Source: Acidobacteriota bacterium
GTDB lineage: Bacteria; Acidobacteriota; HRBIN11
DNA length: 5,876 nucleotides
Direction of reading: 5' to 3'
NCBI GenBank assembly: GCA_025061865.1
Contig: JANXAA010000152.1
Location: 1 to 5,876 of the forward strand
Shown here piece after piece: positions 1 through 5,622 of the stretch (its first letter is position 1; each line of letters begins with the position of its first letter). The notes under the pieces were generated by a model. That model made no database searches, was not told the DNA's origin, and saw only the letters and a list, made by a program, of their open reading frames with translations. Made by a program: the position numbers and the translations under genes.

Positions 1-19
1 CCATCACGCAAAAACCCCA

Positions 20-36
20 ATTTCCACATTTCCACA
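20..36 (+). repeat. Tandem copies of ATTTCCAC (DnaA-box-like)
   Basis: Two exact copies of ATTTCCAC stand head to tail (20-27, 28-35) and a partial third copy, ATTCC, follows. Each copy with its next base reads ATTTCCACA, which matches 7 of 9 positions of the DnaA box TTATCCACA. A better single match, ATATACACA (8 of 9 to TTATNCACA), lies at 56-64. Whether DnaA binds these is unknown. Confidence 0.35.
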
Positions 37-159
37 TTCCTTTCTTCTTTCTTATATATACACATCTCTTGAGAAGTAAGAAGGTTAAAAAGAAGAAATA
101 GGCAGGTCGGCAGATCGGCGGACAGGGATCCAGCAGATGTGACTTTACCCGGGGCACGG

Positions 160-178
160 GCGATGCCGACAGCATCGC
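160..178. repeat. Hairpin, 7-bp stem and 5-base loop
   Basis: GCGATGC (160-166) pairs perfectly with GCATCGC (172-178) around the loop CGACA. No T-run follows on either strand, so it is not a standard terminator. It could mark the end of an upstream transcript or be part of the origin region; the role is unknown. Confidence 0.4.
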
Positions 179-346
179 ATCCTTCGGGTCGGGCGCTATC
201 CTGACCTATTTTGGGAGCGATCGCGCAGGACAGGGCCTCCACTCCATAGAGACCCTTACCGGTCATGCTGGGAATCTCGAACTATCGATAACTCCCCCTG
301 AGACTTCTCCTGAGCACCTCTGCCGATTTGCCCATCTGCTTATCTC

Positions 347-376
347 TTGATTTTCCTGGTACAGACGACCTATGAT
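347..376 (+). promoter_or_regulatory. Probable sigma-70-type promoter of dnaN-recF
   Basis: The -35 candidate TTGATT (347-352, 4 of 6 to consensus) and the -10 candidate TATGAT (371-376, 5 of 6) are separated by 18 bases. Transcription would start near 383, giving a leader of about 57 bases before the dnaN ATG at 440. This is a prediction from motif match and position only. Confidence 0.5.
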
Positions 377-439
377 GGCGCTGGGCGGGGGCACCGGACA
401 GAGGGAGCCTTCCGTTACTCTGGCCGCCTAGAGGAAACC

Positions 440-1660
440 ATGAAAGTGGCCATTGAGAAAGACCCCTTTTTCACGGAACTTCGACTGATTCAGGGAGCCA
501 TTGAAAAGAAGTCAGCGATTCCGACGCTCTCGTACTTTCTGATGGAAGCAGAGGAAAACCGTCTTCGGCTGACGGCCTCAGATATGGAGCTGAGCTACCA
601 GTCGACTATCCTGGCTCAGGTCGCCACCCGAGGCCGTATCGCCCTCCCGGCCAAGGTCTTAGTCGATGTCGTCCGGACGCTCCCCGAGGGTCCGATTACC
701 ATCGAACTGGTTGAGCTACCGAGAGTCCTGCTTGAGGCCGGCCGTTCCAGCTTTGAGTTATTAGGCTTGTCACCAGACGACTATCCCATCCCGCAGGTAC
801 CGTCATTGGGGGATGCGGCCTATGTCCTTCCGGCCTGGGTCCTGCGGCGGGCCATCGACTATACGGACTTTGTGATCCCCAAGCATACGTTGCGGGAGGC
901 CTTCCTGGGGATGCTCTTAGAGAAGCGTGGAGAGGTGCTCTCGGCGGCGGCGATGGACATTTACCGTTTAGCCTACTATGAGTCTCGCTGGGAAGGGTCC
1001 TCGGCGGTCTCCGACTTTAGCCTCCTGATTCATCGGAAAGCTTTGGCGGAACTGAAGAACGCGCTGGCCGCAGACGCCTTTGAGACCGTTCGTTTCGGCG
1101 TAAGCGGCCACTTGATCACTTTCGAGCTGGGGCACCGGCGTATCAGCATTCGCATGATCGATGACACGTTTCCCGAATATCGGAGTTTTATCCCGGAGAG
1201 TGCGCCCTATCGGATTCAGACTCAACGGCTTCCGCTTTTAGAAGCCTTTCGCCGGGTCGTCCTACTGGCTAAAGGCACGCCTGTCGCCAGTGCCCCGTCA
1301 GTTCGGGTTGAGCCGAAGGACGGCTCTCTGGAGCTTCGCTTCCAACATCCTGCGGTCGGAACGGCCCGAGACGTAGTCGAAGCGACGGTCTACGGGTCTC
1401 CCTTCCCCGTGTACGTGAACGGTGAGTTTCTTGTGGAATTCCTCTCCGCTGTCCAAGACGAGGAGGTGGAGCTGTGGTTTAAGTCGACCCGGGAGCCGGC
1501 GGCAGTCCGACCCGTGGGGATCAAGGCGATGGAAACTTATTGTTATGTGTATATGCCTATTGCGGAGGCCGAGACGGCTGGCGTGACCGAAGAAGCCGGT
1601 GCATCGGAAGAGGAAGGAGAGGGGGACGACTCTATGGCTGATGATGCATACGGGCGATGA
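440..1660 (+). CDS. dnaN: DNA polymerase III beta subunit (sliding clamp)
   Basis: The 406-residue product is the ring-shaped processivity clamp that holds the replicative polymerase on DNA and docks many repair and replication proteins. It reads as three clamp domains (about 1-124, 127-252 and 254-374) with family-typical stretches: an N-terminal MKVAIEKDPF-like start, DIYRLA at 173-178 (usually DGHRLA), FPEYRSFIP at 244-252, and YVYMPI at 369-374 matching the usual C-terminal end. The family is normally about 365-380 residues; here 32 extra residues follow, with 12 Asp/Glu and a single Arg. The ATG at 440 is chosen because GAGGA (431-435) precedes it and the protein aligns from there. A TTG at 347 in the same frame would add 31 residues unlike the family and coincides with the predicted -35 box. 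recF follows after 45 bases, so the two are probably co-transcribed. Identity is firm. Confidence 0.96.
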   Translation: MKVAIEKDPFFTELRLIQGAIEKKSAIPTLSYFLMEAEENRLRLTASDMELSYQSTILAQVATRGRIALPAKVLVDVVRTLPEGPITIELVELPRVLLEAGRSSFELLGLSPDDYPIPQVPSLGDAAYVLPAWVLRRAIDYTDFVIPKHTLREAFLGMLLEKRGEVLSAAAMDIYRLAYYESRWEGSSAVSDFSLLIHRKALAELKNALAADAFETVRFGVSGHLITFELGHRRISIRMIDDTFPEYRSFIPESAPYRIQTQRLPLLEAFRRVVLLAKGTPVASAPSVRVEPKDGSLELRFQHPAVGTARDVVEATVYGSPFPVYVNGEFLVEFLSAVQDEEVELWFKSTREPAAVRPVGIKAMETYCYVYMPIAEAETAGVTEEAGASEEEGEGDDSMADDAYGR

Positions 1661-1705
1661 CGACCCTTCGTAGTTAGGGGATCTCGAGGAAGGAAGAAGA
1701 GGAAG

Positions 1706-2806
1706 ATGACGTGGCGGTGGAGGATTAAGGGCTTCCGAAACTTGGACGTCGACGTAGAGCTAGACGAAGGCTTGACGCTGGTCGTCGGTCCTAACGCCAG
1801 TGGCAAGACGAGCCTCTTGGAAGCTCTTTACTGGGTCGCCTACGGGCGGTCCTTTCGGACTCGGTCGGCGGCGGCTGTCCTCCGGCATGGCCATCCGTCG
1901 GCCGGAGTCCAAATTGAGCGACTGCCTTCCCTCGAGAAGATTGAGCTCCAGCTTACGGCCTCCGCTTCGAAGCTCCGATACCAAGGTCAGCTCATCTCCT
2001 TTGCCGAGTGGCGAAAACGCTGGCCGCTTTTGTACATCGGCGGCCGGGAATGGGCTCCCCTATCCAGCCGGTCCCTATGGAGGCGGAAGCTCTTAGATGA
2101 GAGTCTTTTGTCCCTTTTCCCGGAGTATCAAGAATGGCGGCGACGCTATCGCCAGGCATGGATCCAGAGGACCCATGCCCTGATGGCCGGTTGGTCGGCG
2201 GAGGCCCGGCACCCTTGGGACGGGGCCTTCATTCAGGCTGGAGCCAAGGTCTGGGAGGCTCGGCATTACTTGATTCGGCAGGTCCGGGAAGCAGTCCAGA
2301 GCCGATGGCGACGCCTATTCCCCCAGGAGACCCTGGAAATTCAGCTTTGGAGTCCATGGGTTCCGAGTTGGGAGTCCCAGCTCCCATCGGTCCTTCAAGA
2401 GGCTCTTCGTCGGGCCGAGACGGCGGAAAAAAGCACAGGCCGTTGTCAGGTGGGCCCTCATCGGGATGACTTGGCCATTCGCACGGCCTCGGGGTCCTTC
2501 TGGGAAACAGCCTCGGCTGGCCAGGTCCGGTCCTTCCTGATCGTCTGGGCTGAAGCCGTGGCTGAAATGGCCGAAAAACTTGGCAAGGCCCCCATGCTCT
2601 TACTGATCGACGACTTTGACGCCGAGATCGACCTACCCCGGGCCCGTCTTATCCTGTCTTGGCTGGCTCGGCCTCGGGTCATTCTCACGACCCACCGTCG
2701 GTTCTGGCTCCGGGTCGAGGACTTTCCAGGTCAGTGCATGGAAATCCGGGAGGGTCGCTTGATTCCAGTCGCGGTCTCGGGGGGTTCACGCACGGGGTCC
2801 TCTTGA
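1706..2806 (+). CDS. recF: DNA replication and repair protein RecF
   Basis: RecF is an SMC/ABC-like ATPase that binds DNA at gaps and, with RecO and RecR, helps load RecA at stalled forks. The 366-residue length is normal. Visible motifs are an opening IKGFRN (7-12), Walker A GPNASGKT (28-35), a family block with RRKLLDESL (126-134), VGPHRDDL (249-256), the ABC signature SAGQVRS (270-276), Walker B with LLLIDDFDAEID (298-309) and a final LTTH (327-330). All ATPase elements look intact. The ATG at 1706 is preceded by purine-rich sequence (AAGGA 1690-1694, GAGGAAG just before the start), and the protein begins as the family does. It lies 45 bases after dnaN, the usual operon order. Its last 122 bp are overlapped by the convergent activator gene on the other strand, and gyrB, often the next gene, is absent. 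Confidence 0.95.
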   Translation: MTWRWRIKGFRNLDVDVELDEGLTLVVGPNASGKTSLLEALYWVAYGRSFRTRSAAAVLRHGHPSAGVQIERLPSLEKIELQLTASASKLRYQGQLISFAEWRKRWPLLYIGGREWAPLSSRSLWRRKLLDESLLSLFPEYQEWRRRYRQAWIQRTHALMAGWSAEARHPWDGAFIQAGAKVWEARHYLIRQVREAVQSRWRRLFPQETLEIQLWSPWVPSWESQLPSVLQEALRRAETAEKSTGRCQVGPHRDDLAIRTASGSFWETASAGQVRSFLIVWAEAVAEMAEKLGKAPMLLLIDDFDAEIDLPRARLILSWLARPRVILTTHRRFWLRVEDFPGQCMEIREGRLIPVAVSGGSRTGSS

Positions 2807-3872
2807 CCATCGGGCTTCGGCGACCATCCAGGATATGATAGAGGGTCGCCCGGCAAACGCCCAGGATTCGAGCGGAGCGGCTCTTGTCGAATCCCGCCTC
2901 TTGGAGGACTAAGCGGACGTATTGCCTCTCGAATTCGGCCCGCACGACCGCCAGCGGCTGAAGCCGAGGGACTTGGATGGTCCACAGGTTAGATTCACTT
3001 CGGTCGGTCGTCCCAATCCCTTCGTCCAGACCGGCCCGGACCTCAGGAGGCAGGTGTTCCAGTCGCAAGACAGTGGCCTCCCGCGCCTCGACTAGGGCCG
3101 ATGCGAGGACGGCCTCCAATTCCCGGACGTTGCCGGGCCATGGGTATTGAAGCAAGAAATCCCAGACTTGCCGGTGAAGGTCCCGAACCCGAGCACCCAG
3201 GAGGGGTCGATACTTCTGAAGGAAGAATTCGACCAGGAAGGGAATGTCTTCCTGCCGGTCTCGCAGGGCTGGGAGCCGGATGCACGGTGTTCGGATGCGG
3301 AAGTATAGGTCTTTTCGAAATTTCCCGTGGCGGACTTGGTACTCCAAAGGAGCATGGGTCGCAAAGATAAAGCGGCACTGAACAGGTCGTTCGACGTCGT
3401 CGCCGAGTCGGCGGACTCTCTTTTCTTGAAGAACCCGTAAGATCTTCGCCTGATGGTAGAGGGGCATATCCCCAATTTCGTCGAAAAAGACTGTCCCCGG
3501 GCCAGCCCGCTCGATAAGACCCGGCGTATCCCGGTCGGCGCCCGTGAAGGCCCCTCGGCGATACCCGAAAAGTTCACTCTCCAGAAGGTGCTCCGGGATG
3601 GCCGCACAATTCACGGGGATGAAGGGGGCCTCGGCATGGGGACCCAGGCGGTGAAGGGCTTGGGCGACCAGTTCTTTGCCCGTTCCCGTCTCTCCTCGGA
3701 TTAGGACACATACCGGTAGGCTGGCCAAACGGACGATCTGCTGGCGTACTCGTGTGATGGCCGGGGACACTCCTACGATGCCGGTAGTATCTTCTCCGAC
3801 CTGCTCCGTCGATGAAGTCGGAGAGGTCCGGGCGTCCGCCGGATCCCAATCGATCGTCTGTCTGGAATCCAT
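2685..3872 (-). CDS. Sigma-54-dependent activator, AAA+ and Fis-type HTH, no receiver domain
   Basis: This 395-residue protein is a bacterial enhancer-binding protein that would hydrolyse ATP to remodel sigma-54 RNA polymerase into the open complex. The AAA+ core spans about 31-280: Walker A GETGTGKE (60-67), the sigma-54-contacting loop GAFTGA (107-112), Walker B VFFDEIGD (128-135), arginine-finger region FRKDLYFRI (185-193) and sensor II GNVREL (247-252). A Fis-like helix-turn-helix follows (about 313-350, DKSRSARILGVCRATLYHIL). Only about 30 N-terminal residues precede the core, so there is no receiver, GAF or PAS domain and no visible input; control may be by a partner protein, as for PspF, or by expression level. 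The ATG has GGAG (3883-3886, minus strand) 10 bases upstream. Residues from about 356 to 395 are Pro/Arg-rich, follow the HTH and are read antisense to the 3' end of recF. kdsD lies upstream on the same strand. Family is certain; targets are unknown. Confidence 0.93.
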   Translation of the reverse strand: MDSRQTIDWDPADARTSPTSSTEQVGEDTTGIVGVSPAITRVRQQIVRLASLPVCVLIRGETGTGKELVAQALHRLGPHAEAPFIPVNCAAIPEHLLESELFGYRRGAFTGADRDTPGLIERAGPGTVFFDEIGDMPLYHQAKILRVLQEKRVRRLGDDVERPVQCRFIFATHAPLEYQVRHGKFRKDLYFRIRTPCIRLPALRDRQEDIPFLVEFFLQKYRPLLGARVRDLHRQVWDFLLQYPWPGNVRELEAVLASALVEAREATVLRLEHLPPEVRAGLDEGIGTTDRSESNLWTIQVPRLQPLAVVRAEFERQYVRLVLQEAGFDKSRSARILGVCRATLYHILDGRRSPMVKRTPCVNPPRPRLESSDPPGFPCTDLESPRPGARTDGGS

Positions 3873-4136
3873 GCGTTTCTGTCTCCAGGGGCAAGTCGAA
3901 TTCGGGCGGCGGATAAGAGAGCCGTTCCAGGCGTCCAGACCGTCGGATAAGAAGGCTTACGGATGCTGGCCCCTTCCAGATGGACGCATGGAAATGGGAC
4001 GGGTATGGGGCGCGTGCCGCGATGGGCCGATAGGTAGATGGGCAGGTAGAAGATAGAAGGAATATGGGATCGTTCCCGCAGGGGTGACTCGGTAGTTAGG
4101 GGCGAGGCCTGCCCAGGCCGACGGCATATCCCTTCG
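3873..4136. other. 264-bp gap between kdsD and the activator gene, nothing recognisable
   Basis: No gene is supported here. A weak 5-bp hairpin GGCCT/AGGCC (4106-4110 with 4115-4119) lies just after the kdsD stop but has no T-run on the minus strand. I found no convincing sigma-70 or sigma-54 promoter for the activator gene on the minus strand, so read-through from kdsD is possible. The only clear element is the ribosome binding site GGAG (3883-3886, minus strand). Confidence 0.6.
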
Positions 4137-5138
4137 TCAAAACATTTGGAGCCGCCAGAGGTCATGGATATGAACGAGTCCCTGGAGTCGGCCTTCTTCA
4201 TCGATGACGACCAGAGCCGTAATTTTGAACTTTTCCATCAGCCGGAGGGCATCTACTGCCAAGTCGTCGGGCCGGACAGTCTTTGGGCGGGGGGTCAGGA
4301 CGACGTCGATGGTCAGACCCTCGACGCTTCCTTGGCGTTCCAAGGTCCGACGCAAGTCGCCGTCTGTGTAAATGCCGACGACGCGGTCGTCCGCATCGAC
4401 GACGACCGTACATCCGAATCCCTTCCGGGACATCTCCTGGACGGCCCGGACCAGGGGAGTCCCGAGGAGGACCCTCGGGACGTCGTCTCCCGTATGCATG
4501 ACTTGGGCGACCCGTAAGAGTTTGCGTCCGATACTTCCCGCCGGGTGGAGTCGGGATAGGACGGCTTCGGTGATACCCTTGCACTGCATTACCGCCACGG
4601 CCAGGGCGTCACACATGGAAAGCATCACGGTCGTGCTAGTCGTAGGCAAGATGCCGTCTGGCGAAGCCTCCCGCAGGGGACCGACGGCCAGGACGACCTG
4701 ACTGTAGCGGGCTAAGGTGGTATCCCGAGCCCCCGTGATGGCCATCGACGGGACGCCCAGGCGATGGAGCCACTCGAGAAGGCGCAAAAGTTCCAGCGTT
4801 TCGCCACTGTAGGAGAGAAGGACGGCGATATCGTCTGACGTCACCAGGCCCAAATCGCCGTGTAGGGCTTCGACCGGATGCAGGAAGAAGGAAGGGATTC
4901 CCACACTGGTCAACGTGCCAGCCAACTTTTTCCCGATGACGCCCGACTTGCCGACGCCGGACACAAGGACCCGACCCCGACACGTCGCCAGGCGACGGAC
5001 AGCTTCTGCAAACTCCGGCCCCAACGTCTGGGCGAGTCGCGAGATGGCCCGACCTTCCAGGCGAAGGACCCGTCGTCCGGCGTCGACGATCTCGGCGTCC
5101 GTAAGAGGAACGGATGCAGCCTCTGGAGGCGTTTTCAT
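4137..5138 (-). CDS. kdsD: Arabinose-5-phosphate isomerase, KpsF/GutQ/KdsD family
   Basis: The 333-residue enzyme would convert D-ribulose 5-phosphate to D-arabinose 5-phosphate in the cytoplasm, the first step towards Kdo, the inner-core sugar of lipopolysaccharide. It has an N-terminal SIS domain (about 40-185) with SGVGKSG (60-66), HPVEALHGDLG (87-97), SYSGET (109-114), REASP (156-160) and LPTTSTT (164-170), then LHPAGSIGRKL (197-207), then two CBS domains (about 210-268 and 279-331; YTDGDL at 257-262, HIHDL at 323-327). By my alignment from memory to E. coli KdsD, the functionally important Lys, two His and Glu correspond to K64, H93, H198 and E157, all present. Length and domain order are full-size for the family. 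The ATG has GGAG (5146-5149, minus strand) 7 bases upstream and a good promoter farther up. The GutQ/KpsF paralogues cannot be excluded from sequence alone. kdsC and lpt genes, common neighbours elsewhere, do not follow. Confidence 0.93.
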   Translation of the reverse strand: MKTPPEAASVPLTDAEIVDAGRRVLRLEGRAISRLAQTLGPEFAEAVRRLATCRGRVLVSGVGKSGVIGKKLAGTLTSVGIPSFFLHPVEALHGDLGLVTSDDIAVLLSYSGETLELLRLLEWLHRLGVPSMAITGARDTTLARYSQVVLAVGPLREASPDGILPTTSTTVMLSMCDALAVAVMQCKGITEAVLSRLHPAGSIGRKLLRVAQVMHTGDDVPRVLLGTPLVRAVQEMSRKGFGCTVVVDADDRVVGIYTDGDLRRTLERQGSVEGLTIDVVLTPRPKTVRPDDLAVDALRLMEKFKITALVVIDEEGRLQGLVHIHDLWRLQMF

Positions 5139-5197
5139 GAACCCGCTCCAGCCAGACTCGATAGTGGACCGGCGGGACCGAGCTGACGAAGTGTCCC

Positions 5198-5227
5198 ATT
5201 ATAACAAACTAGTCGGGCCCGTGAGAA
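5198..5227 (-). promoter_or_regulatory. Probable sigma-70-type promoter of kdsD
   Basis: On the minus strand a perfect -10 box TATAAT (5203-5198) is preceded, after an 18-base spacer, by TTCTCA (5227-5222, 4 of 6 to TTGACA). Transcription would begin near 5191, leaving a leader of about 52 bases before the kdsD start. The match and position are good; activity is not shown. Confidence 0.55.
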
Positions 5228-5259
5228 TGGCATCGTAACGGCTAAAAGCCGGGCCCGAC
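5212..5259. repeat. 10-bp inverted repeat spanning the kdsD promoter
   Basis: GTCGGGCCCG (5212-5221) and CGGGCCCGAC (5250-5259) are perfect inverted copies 28 bases apart. Each arm contains the palindrome GGGCCC. The left arm sits in the spacer of the kdsD promoter and touches its -35 box, so an operator is plausible. The space between the arms also carries a small hairpin, CGGCT/AGCCG (5239-5243 with 5247-5251). Confidence 0.45.
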
Positions 5260-5284
5260 GCCACTCTCCCGAACTGAACGGCTA

Positions 5285-5293
5285 TGCTAAGAT
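5285..5293 (+). promoter_or_regulatory. Weak extended -10 candidate pointing to purB
   Basis: TGCTAAGAT has the TGn extension followed by TAAGAT (4 of 6 to TATAAT), and GATAAT overlaps it at 5291-5296. No convincing -35 hexamer is found 16-18 bases upstream. If used, it would give purB a structured leader of roughly 320 bases. Confidence 0.22.
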
Positions 5294-5332
5294 AATCCAA
5301 GTTGCGGCATTCAAGCGGGATCCCCAAAATCC

Positions 5333-5358
5333 CGGTCCCGCTCGATCGAGCGGGGCCG
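5333..5358. repeat. Strong hairpin with an 18-bp perfect palindrome core
   Basis: CCCGCTCGATCGAGCGGG (5337-5354) is a perfect palindrome; one T-G wobble and three more pairs (5333-5336 with 5355-5358) lengthen the stem. As folded, it would have 11 pairs and the loop GATC. It lies between divergent genes, so it terminates neither kdsD nor purB. Confidence 0.55.
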
Positions 5359-5382
5359 ATGGGAGGGGGGTTCCCTTCCCCG

Positions 5383-5404
5383 GCCGCTCCCCCAGGGGAG
5401 CGGC
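5383..5404. repeat. Strong hairpin, 10-bp stem
   Basis: GCCGCTCCCC (5383-5392) pairs perfectly with GGGGAGCGGC (5395-5404) around CA. It follows the hairpin at 5333-5358 by 24 bases. No T-run follows on the + strand. The function is unknown; it may be part of an intergenic repeat unit together with its neighbours. Confidence 0.55.
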
Positions 5405-5418
5405 GTTCCCGTCGGATG

Positions 5419-5454
5419 CCCTTCTCCCCTTAGGGAAGAGGGTCAGGGTGAGAG
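5419..5454 (+). repeat. Dispersed-repeat-like element (CCCTTCTCCC/GGGAAGAGGG)
   Basis: CCCTTCTCCC (5419-5428) and GGGAAGAGGG (5433-5442) form an imperfect stem (8 Watson-Crick pairs, one wobble, one mismatch) followed by TCAGGGTGAGAG. From memory, this resembles the CCCTCTCCC...GGGAGAGGG...GGGTGAGGG units scattered through intergenic regions of many bacterial genomes. Copy number in this genome cannot be judged from one window. Confidence 0.45.
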
Positions 5455-5544
5455 AGTACAAACGACGGGGGGTAGAAACGGACCCCAGCGGTAGAGCGGC
5501 ATCGATTTAGGATACGAGATAGGGGAGACCCAAGTCCGCCTACA

Positions 5545-5569
5545 GACCTCATACGATGTCTCGTAGGTC
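5545..5569 (+). promoter_or_regulatory. Bulged stem-loop upstream of purB
   Basis: GACCT (5545-5549) pairs with AGGTC (5565-5569) and ACGA (5553-5556) with TCGT (5561-5564), leaving the bulge CAT and the loop TGTC. The nine pairs end 53 bases before the purB start. It matches no riboswitch I recognise; in particular it is not a purine riboswitch. It could be an operator at DNA level or a leader structure. Confidence 0.35.
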
Positions 5570-5580
5570 ACAACTTAAGC

Positions 5581-5586
5581 TAAAAT
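5581..5586 (+). promoter_or_regulatory. Possible -10 box of purB
   Basis: TAAAAT matches 5 of 6 positions of TATAAT and would start transcription about 30 bases before the purB ATG. No recognisable -35 hexamer lies 15-18 bases upstream, so it would need an activator or is not real. Confidence 0.3.
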
Positions 5587-5622
5587 AGGTGAAAGTCAGC
5601 CATAGAGCGGAGGATTACAGAC

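Larger units (their letters stand above)
1..439. other. Non-coding region upstream of dnaN, possible origin (oriC) segment
   Basis: No credible gene is seen here: the three forward frames open at the left edge all close within about 100 bases and resemble no known protein end. Bases 1-100 are about 33% G+C against roughly 60% for the rest of the window. Bases 1-70 contain 24 C and a single G; bases 71-102 contain 10 G and no C. A 10-bp inverted repeat (41-50 with 89-98) joins the two halves. Many bacteria keep oriC between dnaA and dnaN, and dnaN starts at 440, so an unseen dnaA to the left would fit. The remainder (103-346) is G+C-rich and holds one small hairpin (160-178) and an 8-bp palindrome TATCGATA (283-290). 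The origin role is inference; no perfect DnaA box is present. Confidence 0.4.

Noticed and set aside
1..72. Possible C-terminal end of dnaA running in from the left edge.
   Set aside because: None of the three forward frames gives residues resembling the DnaA domain IV end; the sequence is low-complexity and A+T-rich.
1670..1680. GTAGTTAGGGG, repeated at 4092-4102 in another intergenic gap.
   Set aside because: A few repeated 11-mers are expected by chance in nearly 6 kb, and there is no shared context.
3676..4056. A 126-codon plus-strand open frame over the start of the activator and part of the gap.
   Set aside because: It is mostly antisense to the activator's conserved ATPase core and its composition is not protein-like.
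4106..4119. Hairpin after the kdsD stop as a terminator.
   Set aside because: The stem is only five to six pairs and no T-run follows on the minus strand.
3773..4201. A 142-codon minus-strand open frame covering the kdsD-activator gap.
   Set aside because: It overlaps the ends of both real genes, has no ribosome binding site before its ATG and resembles no known protein; it is an out-of-frame shadow.
4636..5199. A 187-codon minus-strand open frame overlapping kdsD.
   Set aside because: It is a shadow of kdsD in another frame: Arg/Pro/Gly-rich, without recognisable domains, while the kdsD frame carries complete SIS and CBS motifs.
5487..5510. tRNA-like D-arm text (CAGCGGTAGAGC followed by a possible anticodon stem).
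   Set aside because: The 5' side of the D-stem does not pair, position 33 is not T, and no TTCRA T-arm or acceptor stem follows; it is a chance match or an unrecognisable remnant.
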